Source: Chrysoporthe austroafricana (lineage: Eukaryota; Ascomycota; Sordariomycetes; Diaporthales; Cryphonectriaceae). Taken from it: a stretch of DNA of 64,000 bases. The notes under the pieces were generated by a model that saw only the letters and a list, made by a program, of their open reading frames with translations, searched no databases and was not told where the DNA came from. The stretch spans positions 5,561,315-5,625,314 of the forward strand of contig JYIP02000002.1 of NCBI GenBank assembly GCA_001051155.2. Reading direction: 5' to 3'. Shown here one piece after another: positions 54,506 to 64,000 of the stretch (positions are counted from its first letter, which is position 1; every line of letters begins with the position of its first letter). The translations under genes and the position numbers were made by a program.

Positions 54506-55721
54506 ATGTCTAGGCACAGAGGCCGCTTCGCTGCCACGGCGCAGCCTCAGACCTCGTCACCGTTTTTTGACTGCCTGCCTGGCGAGATCCGCCAGAAGAT
54601 CTATCAAGATCTTTGGGATCTGTACAACACTAGATGGCATGCCCACTTGTTCGGCGCCCAAGTCGTCCCGGTTTTTCCGTGCATCACGCACCCGGATGAA
54701 GACGACGTGCGGTATGCAAGGTTCCAGGCGTCCCAGGGGGACGACGCTGTCCTCTGGGAATCCCGACTACGCTCCCCGTGGAACGCACACTGGAGATGCG
54801 CAGAGGAAGCAGCCGTCACGCTGCCCAAGCTGGAACGCCGACGGAGGATCTCGCCCACTGAGCATGTTAGATTACGAACGCATGTCCCCGCACCTCTTCT
54901 CGTCTGCAAGCGAATGTATGACTAGGCCCCTGTCACCATCGCCTCCCAATGCCAGGCCATCAGTTGGGCAGCCGAGAAAGGAACATCCTGCCCAGACAGA
55001 GACTGATTGCTTGCCAGGTACCTTGAGAGCGTCGAGGAGCTAGAGAGCATCCTTACCTTCTGTTTCACAGACATCATTGTCGCAAGAGACTTCCTCAAAA
55101 AACACGCGTCAAGCAGGAACATCCGCAACATCGACATCAGCTTACTAGTCAAGCCATTGACCACGGAGTTATACTTACCGGGGCTAGATGTTGAATCACA
55201 ACCACCTCACTTCCGTATACCTGCCATATCCAAGAGTAAAGCGTGGGAGGATCTCTGCCGCCGTCTAGCCATGCTTCCCTCCCTCCGCTCGCTTCATGTT
55301 CGCCTCGACTCTGAGGACCTCCGACCCTGGCACAAACGTGTCAACGAGAAGGCCTTCTTCGAGCAGCTGTCGCACGCCAAGGCACGCGAATACGTCCTCT
55401 ACCTCCCACAGATCCCGGATTCCCCGGAGCTCCAAGGCCTTCCCGGATGCTATCTTGAAGACTACAGTCTCGATAACGCGCCCTTTCGAGTTAAGAGAGG
55501 TCCGCGGCCGAACAACTGGCAGCTGCGTCTGTCCAGGGTCAGTTTCCTATATCTCGTTGAACATCACCTGACTCTGCTGCACCTTGAACCATATGCTCGG
55601 TGCTGCGTTTTGCGGGTGAGATTCGGCTGACATCCCAACGTGCCAGATATCACATACTCTTCCAGAGAACTGGAGCCACACGTTGTGGAATCAAGTACGA
55701 GACAGGATATGGGCGGCGTAG
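54506..55721 (+). CDS. DUF7730-type fungal protein
   Basis: Exons 54506-54915, 55018-55537 and 55647-55721 give 334 residues; introns are 102 and 109 bases with CTGAT and CTGAC branch sites. The N-terminus has F-F-D-C-L-P-G-E-I-R-Q-K-I-Y (20-33), the F-box-like helix of a large Pezizomycotina family. L-L-V-C-K-R-M then leads into the second exon (Y-L-E-S-V-E-E-L). R-R-L-A-M-L-P-S-L-R-S-L-H-V-R-L is a leucine-rich, LRR-like strand also typical of the family. The last exon is less certain: splicing with a GTCAGT donor gives the plausible end L-P-E-N-W-S-H-T-L-W-N-Q-V-R-D-R-I-W-A-A, whereas reading through would stop at 55630. Function is unknown; F-box-like families often act in ubiquitin ligase recruitment. 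Confidence 0.7.
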
Positions 55722-57042
55722 CATATCTGCTACCTTGTAACTCTGGGAGAAATATTCCTCTTTTGGTTGTCCCCACTCTTACCTTGCAATAACGCCATAT
55801 GGGTGGCCGCGGGCTTCGTAGCAGCTGCCACCGTGTACTTCGACTGCCGCGTTCTGATCGATGCCTTATCGGGTTTCATGAGCCGAGACGAGAGGAGGCT
55901 GGTTTGAGCACGAGTTTCCTTTCGACGCTTATTTGCATTTCATCTTCATATAAAGAGTGGATCTTTCCATACATGTGTAACGCCTTGATCGTTCGCCAAT
56001 CAGATGACATCCGGGGGCGTCAAGAGAAAAGCCTGATCGATTACTGCCGGCTACTTAAGTAGTATTTGATAGTATTGATCACAAATGTAGGATTCTCGAT
56101 GCGTGTTTTCTTTTGCTTCGATGGCCCGTGAGTCTCCATGCCACTGTCTACGAAGTTCAGCCTTCCGCTTTCCTAGACTTCCCATGGCTAAGTAGAAATA
56201 ATGGTTAGTCTCGACAAATCGATGCATCTCCTGTTGTTGTAGCTGCCCCCCTTATGATGTACATAAGGCGCTAACTGAATTTACAATACCATCATCTTGG
56301 GAATCATCCAATACAGTTAGGTAGCTAAGCGGAAAGTGGATGTACGAATTCTTGTCATTGTAGTTTTAGACGTCGTATCATAGAGAAACTACTCTATGAG
56401 GTAGACAAACTCGATTCGAATAGCTGGATATGCGGGAGAGAGTAGATATAGTATATTTTCACCGAGTGGATGACCAGAAGCATTTTTTGAGATTAATCAG
56501 AACGGTAGTTTCAGCGACTTGGAGATCAAGCACATTATAAGTTCAAAGTTTAAGTAACCAGAATTCATTACATACCTGGAAAGGTGTTTAAATTAGACAT
56601 TCTTACTTTGAGGAGGATTTGGATAGGAAATGGGGCAGCACGACAAAGGAGGATGGATATTGTGGGTTTGAGCTGATGTTTGAAAGGCCATATAGATTGA
56701 AGTTGAGGAATGCCTCCTGTCCAGAGTTTGCTATTCACCCCTCTATACACCGTCTCAGTTTTGTCTATATTGAGACTCGCAAAAGCAGCAAGTGTACTGT
56801 TCTTAATGAAGGTTTGAACGGCTTATTCAAAAGTCCTTCGAGTTGCGCGCTTGGGCTTACGGGAAGTGCTGATAGGCAGCATGGAGCAAATCGCTGTCAG
56901 CTCTTGTGAGCGATGTGTTCCAAAGACATTGTCTGGCGCTGTCTTCTAGCACGACCGACACAAAAGATCATGAAGTGAAGAAATCATGAACTGAAGAAAG
57001 GAGGAATGGGATTTGGATAGGCCTAACGACTGATGATACAGG
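55722..57042. other. Intergenic, no gene seen
   Basis: About 1.3 kb, AT-richer than the flanking genes. The frames at 55799-56062 and 56619-56909 (plus) have no family resemblance. It separates two convergent genes. Confidence 0.5.
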
Positions 57043-58360
57043 TCATCGATTCCAGTTGAAGTCTAGAGATACATGGGCATTGACGAGACTTTCCTCGAGC
57101 TTATCCTCGAGTCTCTGTTCTATGTTTGTCGCTTCGTCTCTGACAAGGTCTTCAAGCTGTTCTCTGGCAACATGCATCTCATCTTCTACTTGCGTAGTGA
57201 TGATATCTTCCGTCTCCTTTCTCACATCATACAGACCATTGTCAAGCTCACTACGGAGCTCCTCAACCTGCTCGCTTGAGCGATGATATATGCGCTCGAT
57301 GCTGACGCCCAGTTTGTCTGCGTGACGCTTCACGCCCCCCTCTAGATCGGTCAACCTTTGGTCCATGCGATCCAGTCGAGAGCCAAGCTCGGTAAAGCCG
57401 CTCTCGACGCGTTCCATTATCTTGATGCACAGGCTCTCGATGCTTCCATGGGAAGACCGATGTGAATGCGAAGAAATTGTATTATCAAGGGCCGAATCTA
57501 ATCGGCGGCGCTTGGTCCCAGACTCTGGAAAGTTATGTCAGTGACGCTTGAAGATATTCATCCGAGATGTATTGGGTCTTACTCTGGGAAGTCTGCGGCC
57601 GGGAAGGACTAGATAGACGGAGTTCATCATAGGATGGTGGGCTCTCAGCTCTGGACGTAGTGGGAGCACTAGCAGAGCCAGAGCCGGAGGCCACGGCCTG
57701 AGGCGCATGCTCGATAACTCTACCACCTCTGCCACCATACAGACTGGCAACATCTTTGAGTTTAGGCGCAGACTGTAGAGTGCCGAAAGATACTGCCTCG
57801 CATAATGACCTCAATCGTAATTTGGCGACCGTTGTAGATGGCAGGTGCACAGAGAAGCTGATCTGCTTAGCCAAGCTCTGCAGTGAGTCCAGCACCAGCC
57901 CCGAACTTTTGTGTTTCGGAGTCAAATCGCCTGGAGGAACAATCAGAGCTGGCGGCCGGCTCAAAGAAAACCGCAGGCAGTATGTACTGGTGGACAGCTT
58001 GGCTGTGGCCATCTCTTCAGTCCCGTCGCCATCCACGTCGGCTACCGTCTGTATTCGTTCGGGATGAATATATAGGAAGACGTTGGTTCTATCGCGTCGT
58101 GATTTGAGGGCAACATTGGCTTTGATCTGAAAGAACGCTGTGTTCAAGGAGATACTGCGATGGATTTGTAGCGTTAGATGGTCGTGCTCGGAATGGCTCA
58201 GGTAATTCAGGCAGCTGCTGGCGTCATGGTCGATCCAAGTTACCACGACTGGAGCGCCACAGATGTCTATATCGAGGTCGTCGAAGTTGGATGTCTCGAT
58301 AGTGGCTGCATTGAGTTCTCCGGATCCTGTCGAAGAGTCGGGCTGCGACATGGGTATCAC
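57043..58360 (-). CDS. Uncharacterised nuclear coiled-coil protein
   Basis: Two minus-strand exons, 58360-57583 and 57524-57043, with a 58-base GTAAGA...CAG intron (branch CTGAC), give 419 residues. The first 180 residues form a folded alpha/beta region with T-N-V-F-L-Y-I-H-P-E-R-I at its centre, seen (from memory) in many unnamed fungal proteins. A Ser/Pro-rich linker with P-P-S-Y-D-E-L follows. The splice is followed by G-T-K-R-R-R-L-D-S, a good monopartite nuclear signal. The last 125 residues are a long amphipathic helix with E/L/R heptads (M-E-R-V-E-S-G-F-T-E-L through E-Q-L-E-D-L), probably a dimerising coiled coil. Function is unknown. A second in-frame Met is at residue 4. Confidence 0.8.
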
Positions 58361-59377
58361 CTATGGAGGCTGGAAAGCGTTAGCTATAGCAATAGGTCTT
58401 GACAGAAGCCAGCCTCAAAATCTTAACCCTCGTCGTATATTGTAGAGAAGATAAGACGAGACCCCGCCCACCCAGGCTTTTGTCTTTCGGGTGGCAGAGC
58501 AGCCTTGACTCTGATGCGAGACGCGGTAAAGTCGTTGAAGACCTCCAAGAGTATCGGAACTAGAACGAAGGGGATCGAGTTCCCGCCGCCACAGCCACGA
58601 GACATGGCGAACTGGATCAAGTACTTGCAGGCAGGCGACTCTGTGGTGCACACAAGTCCCTAATCGAGGCCCCAGTTCTTCCACAGAGCGCACTCAATGG
58701 GTAGAAGCCGGCATTTCCTGGTCTCGGTTGCAAGTAACCCGATGCGCAGAGCACCATGTTGTAGCGGGCGGCGCGGACGCCCACTAATCACGGATTGGAG
58801 GAGTGGACACCTTTGAACTGACCCTATGGACTGATAGTTGCTGCCGGGTTGTTTAGAGATGATAGGGGAGCAGGGTGTTGATTTGAACGTAGTGGTGGAA
58901 TGGAAAGGGGAGGAGCGAAGCCAGACGCTGAGCGTGGACCAGAAAAGCGGAGGTTAGCGAGATCACGTGCATATCAGCCACCCCCTGCCCGAGGGGTCGG
59001 GATTTGATCCACTCTCCCCCAGAAGAATTGCTGCGTTATTGTTAAATACCATGAATCTCTATACTGACCTAGGTAGCCATACATTTCCGAGCTGCACTCG
59101 GCAGGATCTACCTCAGGAATCAAAGGCTTTATTTGATGACTAACAATCCAGCTCCACGAAGTTTTCACGTCCCTGCAGCCTCTATGGCTTCTGAAGTCTT
59201 TCTCGTTCTCGACAGTCTAGGAGTGGCTAGGAAAGCAGACAGGATCGCGCGAAAAAAAAAAATGTCATGTTTGGTTCTGTATACAGGGCTTAGGCCTCAC
59301 TGCTCATATGCGTTTGAGAAACTGAAGACTATAATGATGCGTAAATGGATGCGAGCCCAACGAACGTTTTCTTCATC
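58361..59377. other. Intergenic, no gene seen
   Basis: About 1 kb between two minus-strand genes; it holds the promoter of the coiled-coil gene and the 3' region of the peptidase. Short frames only. A run of ten A lies at about 59254-59263. Confidence 0.5.
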
Positions 59378-61721
59378 CTAGACGCCCAACAACAGCTCGA
59401 GAAGCTTGGGGAAATTTGGAGTGCTAATGACAAGTCAGTAGTTGTCTCGAGTCAGCGGAACACACTACTTACCCAAGCCCACTAACAGGATCCCATCCCG
59501 AAGATGCAATGAAACCAGTTGAATCACAATTAGGGTTACTACCCGTGGTGACATCATTGAAGATCTCAGGGTGGGAGTACTGATGAAAGATCAGCATTTG
59601 TGTCACAAGAGAAATCTCGATGTTGGATGAAAAGAGATTGACGCTCACCAGTATCTCATTAACAAAACCGATTGTACTCTTGTTGGCTGCAAGGCGGTGC
59701 TCATTTACCAAAGTTATGACTGATCCCCAGACCGGAGAGGACAAGCTGGTACCAAACACCGTGTACCAGTTTCCTTCTGTGAATGTGACATAATAGGCAC
59801 CGATAGCACTGACATCTGGGTATCCTCTGCCGCCAATGTGATAAACACCGTCGCCCACATCACTGAAATTTGTGCCTGCAGTCTCATAACCCGTGAAATT
59901 CAACGAGACTTCGTTGAAATAGCTCGAGATTGCGCTTTTCTGCCATGAAGGGGCCTCGAAATAGTTGGAGAATCCGCCACCGGAAGCGAATGCAGTAGTA
60001 GAGACCTCGATCGGCTTGACGCTGGTATCGTTGTTTGGAAACTCGTATTGGGTACTCCCTACGGAGAGAATGTAGGGGCAAGTTGCGTCCGCGTCGGGGT
60101 AAAAGACAGTGCTATCTGGTCCTGCACAACCAGACGCATAGCCAAAGTCGCCTGGAAATGATCCAACGCCGTAGTCCCCCGAGGACGTAACAACTGTCGT
60201 GCCCTGTAGGCCAAGCTTCATGATTTCGTTGCACTGCCGCTCGAGGTAGTACGCAGGCAAGTCGCCTTCGCCTCCCCCGTAGGAGATGGAAATCACATTT
60301 GTCGGCTTGTAAACTCCGCATTGTAGCTGGCCTTTGTAGCCGTCAGGGTTGGGATCGGGGTACACAGGGTCCAAGCAAGCCGGGTCAGTGCAGTCGCCTG
60401 TCTCGCCATACGCACTGTAGGTGCAGTAGCTACCGTCGAGAGCGTCGAAAAAGGTATTGTAAAAGCCGAGGTACGGTGTGGTGATGGAAGTCTGATTGAT
60501 CTCGTAGAATTGGTCGTCCGTCTGGAACAACACGGTTCCCTGTGGCCAGATCAACGGCCACGCAGACTCGAAGTCGAGATCAGATTCCACGCCGGTATCC
60601 TCCTCAGAAAGACCAGCGGCTTCGGCGGAGCCCACAGCTCCGTCGATCAGCTCCTCCTTGGGATAGGTACCATTTGGAATGTACGGGTGTAGAGTACTGA
60701 AGAATACGTCCAGGTCATATTTTCCGTAATGGTCGTTTAGTGACTCAAAAATACCCAGTTCGTTGCCAGGGGCCGCAAGCGTGTTGTTCGGGATATTGTA
60801 CTGTGCCCGTATGCAGTCGGTAGTCACTAGTATGTCACAGTTCTCAGGAGTTAGAAGCGCGGTAGTAAAGTTGGGGATCAGGGCACTAGGTCTTTCGTCG
60901 ATCTTGAGCACGGTAGGCTCAAGACGACGCTTGACCACGGGCTTTTTGATTTGGCGTTTGTGCTTCATCCTTTTCAGCTTCCGTGGATCAGGTCGCATCT
61001 TAATGCCGGGTGTAATATAGTCGACGTGTTCCTGTATGTTCTTGGGAAGATGGTACTCATCAACGGCGACATTCTTGGTTCCTGTTGTGATGTCCGTGAA
61101 GATGTAAAAGTCCGCGAATATGATATTCTCAACCTCGTGAGCCTCTGCGTCAAATTGGATCCATTGCTTGTTGACTGAGAGAGAAAGTCGGTCGGCCGAG
61201 ATGCCGCTTTCAGTGAGCCAACCCATGACCTGCGAAAGCTCACTTTAGTAGGCTGATATATGATCTGCTGCAAAGCTCGCGAGAAGTTACTTACTGCGTC
61301 AATACTTGTCTTGGATGGCGCAAAAATATCAATCACTTCGTCTGCGGACAGGTGTTTGCCAAAGCGAGGTGACCTCGGGTTCGATCTACAGATCCAGTAG
61401 TCAGCCCGGAGAGATCGTCTTAAGAGTTTGAAACAAGATGACTCACTGTTCACGAAGCATAAGAGCGCCCTCCTCGAGATTCCTCTGCTTCAGTCCAATA
61501 CGCATCGGCAGTAGAGCATCGCGTGGTACCTTGGTACCACGCTTCCACTTCTGCGTCCATTGCGGCAATTGACGTTCATGTAGATCGTGGGAAGCTGGAA
61601 TGTCCTTCCTGACGATCGCGTCAGCTCGCCTAGGCACATCACGCGGGGAGCGAGAGAGTGGACTGGCGGCGACGACAGCGAGACCACCGACGAGGATGGT
61701 GCCGAGTTGTGGAAACAGCAT
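59378..61721 (-). CDS. Secreted sedolisin (S53) serine-carboxyl peptidase, TPP1-like
   Basis: Five minus-strand exons, 61721-61447, 61385-61295, 61229-59649, 59579-59473 and 59423-59378, give 699 residues; introns are 61, 65, 69 and 49 bases. A signal peptide (residues 1-19, I-L-V-G-G-L-A-V-V-A-A-S) is followed by a pro-kumamolisin domain, a very basic linker (about 204-225, with several K-R/R-R pairs) that could be cut by a kexin, and the catalytic domain. Catalytic Glu337 and Asp341 (E-S-D-L-D), oxyanion Asp474 (S-S-G-D-Y-G) and Ser617 (G-T-S-L-S-S-P) are present, so it should be active at acid pH outside the cell. The end reads G-L-G-T-P-N-F-P-K-L-L, the family C-terminus, which confirms the tiny last exon. 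The 69-base intron 3 is stop-free and in frame, so a retained form would carry 23 extra residues. Confidence 0.9.
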
Positions 61722-64000
61722 GGCGAGGAAGGGTGATCGAAATCACTAAGAGCGCAACGCCTTCGGGTTGCAAGAAACTCTGAACCTCAGGGATAGACAC
61801 GGGCACCCGCACGCCATGACATATTAATATGCCATAGTAAGAGTGTACGATACCAGATGTCCAGCCTCCCTTACCCCTGTAAGTAGCGGTCGGACGGCGG
61901 AGCGGCGGACTTAGATACTCGTACCCATCTGCAATGTATCATCACGCCTATCAACCATATTGACTTGCCTAATTGGGCTTGACGCCCTATGTCGGTCTCG
62001 CGTGGGGAAAGAATACCGCAATGTGACAGCCCCAAATGGCTGCATACGGCCCCACGGGCCCCTGCTCCGATCTAACTTTTGGGCAAAGTGGACACGCGAT
62101 GTCACCCAAGCAGAGCCAGAAAATTGATGTAAAGCGCTGATTAGCGTATCATAGAGCGGTTTACGGCAAGTTCCCAGCAAGCTTTGATCCTAGACATGCA
62201 GGAGACTGCAAAGAATCAGGCTTGATCCCTGGTCGAGATCATGGGCAAGGCAAAGCGGCTGCGGTGCCGACGTCTTATTCATTCCGCGATAGAATCGTGT
62301 CAATGTTACCGCGACATTTGATGAATGGATCTGGTGGATAAAAGAACGTTGCTGTTAGTTGGTGCACGTCAAAGTGCTGTACCGGAAGCCAACATTCGGA
62401 TCGCGGTCGCGATGGCGAGGAGATGAAGGAAGACCGACAGGGCCAGATCCAGCAGATTGACATTCAGAAGCAGCAAGGACGGGAGGCCCCACAAAGCGGA
62501 TCGCGTCGAGAAGGAGCTGCTGGAGCAGAAAGAGGCACTCGCCAGGGAGGCAAGCACCTGGCGAGGCGACCGGAATGTCGCGGCCCAGCAACAAACAATT
62601 TCCGAATATCCTGTATGAAGCCTCTGCGCCGAGCACGATGCGTCGTCACTAGTAGTTTTGCACCAACAATCCCACCGTAGGTGGAGGACTGAAGTCTAGA
62701 GAAAACACGGCAAGTGCATCGAGCGAAAGCAGTCTGGTCGACTTACATGTGACGTGTCATCTCGAGGGAGCTCGGTCCTCGTGATTGGGCAATCGGTTGC
62801 AAATTGCTGCTCGCCAGTCTAGAATGTATACAGCTTGGCCGGAAACATGACCGCGATGTTCTTCAATGCCCTGGGTTTGAGTCATTCATGATTAGTCGAG
62901 TATTAAATGGCTATGTATCTGTGGGTTGAGTTGAGGAGTATGGATTACCTAAGTATTACCGACGGTAGACAGCGTGTGATGTGCCCAGGCAAAGTCCATA
63001 TCTTACGATTTCGTTGGTGTGTATAGTACCTTGAACAACAATAACAACAACAGCAACAATAAGGAAGAAATATACGGAGTTCGCTACCACGCATAATCGA
63101 TACAGCGCGTCTTTGAACCAAGAATCTGATGCCTCTATGCGTTAACAGTTCTTGATAGGTGCCTCTCGATGAAGTTTCCTTTCTCTCTCCTAGGAAGCTT
63201 CCTGCTGTAGTAAATCACAGAGCCGCTCCATTCCAGCACGGTGCTGGGCTAACAAACCTCAACTCATAAGGCCCCCGTCCGGGGCCGGCGAGTGTTGATG
63301 CCTCTGTCCACTTCAGTGCCACCCCTCTTGAGAATGGGGCAAGTAAATCACGACATTGATCCAAAGCACCGGCAAAACACTAACGTCTGCCGGCAATTTC
63401 TTTTTGACTGTCATAATCATCGCCAATCTAACCGCCACGATCCTGAGCTGGACCAAGCCTGGTCCGAGATAGACATGGGCTCAGATACGCAGTGGTGCTA
63501 GATCAGAGTTGTTGAAAGGTTTTCCTCCTAGGACTTCAGTTATTTTGTTTCGGATTGCTAGTTCTCGCGATAGATACTGCATTTAGGCCCTGTTCGAGTT
63601 AAATTACTGGCTATATATTTCGAGCTACTGATCTCCAGCAAGAGGGCGCTAGGATGAGGGCTGCCGCATCAAGCAAGACACTTGACGAATTAATAGCTTC
63701 CTAGATGGCCTTAACAACCTCCAATGTGAATAGGACCACAACAGCACTTGCGGCCCTAGCAGGGACGATTGTGCTAGCCGCTTTCTTCTTTCCCTGTGCG
63801 ACCAGGAGTGCCAGTCTCCACCCTTCTATAAACTCGTGTTGAGTTCTTCTGAGCCTCTCTAATACACATGAGGAAGAGTGGCGTACGCCTTTTCACTCTG
63901 AGAATTTATGAAATCGTTGCTCAAATTCTCTCCGAGGTCTAGCCATGGTTGCTCGCATAGATGTCGTTTCCGGGAACTGCAACAACTTACAACAGTACGT
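61722..64000. other. Right-end stretch without a supported gene
   Basis: About 2.3 kb. The first part must contain the peptidase promoter. Around 62435-62625 one plus-strand frame is stop-free and reads like a charged helical protein end (V-E-K-E-L-L-E-Q-K-E-A-L-A-R-E-A), but no start or splice context supports it. Frames at 63292-63501 (plus) lack resemblance to any family. A gene might begin near 63943 and run off the window, but it cannot be judged. Confidence 0.5.
63034..63060. repeat. Imperfect AAC microsatellite
   Basis: Nine trinucleotide units of AAC/AAT/AGC type (AACAACAATAACAACAACAG...). No coding frame is supported here, so it is a plain microsatellite. Confidence 0.75.

Noticed and set aside
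1..64000. tRNA, rRNA or CRISPR features
   Set aside because: I saw no convincing cloverleaf with intact T-loop motif, no rRNA-like sequence, and no regularly spaced repeats; a tRNAscan-SE run would settle the tRNA question.

Overview
This window is a piece of a filamentous ascomycete (Pezizomycotina) nuclear genome. The evidence is short GT-AG introns of about 50-160 bases with CTGAC/CTAAC-type branch sites, fungal-only families (LaeA-like methyltransferase, DUF7730-type protein, fungal small secreted protein), a peroxisomal beta-oxidation set, and a long AT-rich tract with the signature of repeat-induced point mutation (RIP). The sequence does not fix genus or species.

Layout. (1) Positions 1 to about 20,810 are one AT-rich, RIP-degraded island without an intact gene. 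It holds two direct, minus-strand copies of one Ty3/Gypsy element (1-6190 and 9266-14530, the first cut by the window edge), two plus-strand fragments of the same family between them (6191-8289 and 8290-9265), a plus-strand Ty1/Copia relic (14531-18640) and an unassigned AT-rich tail with a lysine/alanine-coding repeat. All three reverse transcriptase active sites seen have lost catalytic Asp codons through G-to-A changes. Telomere-like CCCTAA blocks sit at the edges of the Gypsy copies. (2) From about 20,811 base composition becomes normal. The first gene-like object is a short-chain dehydrogenase pseudogene whose middle third lies on the opposite strand (21417-22187). (3) 22.8-26.3 kb: a 2-oxoglutarate/Fe(II) dioxygenase and a convergent peroxisomal acyl-CoA oxidase ending in SRL. 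(4) 27.9-37.5 kb: a cysteine-containing secreted protein (candidate effector), an uncharacterised 270-residue protein, a METTL21-type lysine methyltransferase, a small cysteine protein and a Gfo/Idh/MocA oxidoreductase, separated by gene-poor stretches. (5) 37.7-43.8 kb: a methyltransferase with an apparent one-base frameshift, augmin subunit HAUS6, and an eight-exon LaeA-like methyltransferase with two micro-exons. (6) 46.2-50.0 kb: divergent housekeeping genes for mitochondrial ribosomal protein bS21m and splicing factor RBM25. (7) 50.8-58.4 kb: a peroxisomal enoyl-CoA hydratase/isomerase ending in SKL, a probably mitochondrial short-chain dehydrogenase, a DUF7730-type protein and a nuclear coiled-coil protein. 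(8) 59.4-61.7 kb: a secreted sedolisin (S53) peptidase. The last 2.3 kb show no convincing gene.

How the genes relate. The acyl-CoA oxidase and enoyl-CoA hydratase are consecutive steps of peroxisomal fatty-acid beta-oxidation, both carry C-terminal PTS1 tripeptides, and both upstream regions contain several CCTCGG hexamers, the core known for the fungal fatty-acid regulators FarA/FarB. Otherwise the window looks like a mosaic: conserved single-copy genes (HAUS6, bS21m, RBM25) mixed with accessory genes next to a RIP island. No polyketide synthase, peptide synthetase or terpene synthase is visible, so I do not call a biosynthetic gene cluster. Exon structures below were derived by hand from splice signals, frame continuity and protein-family fit.
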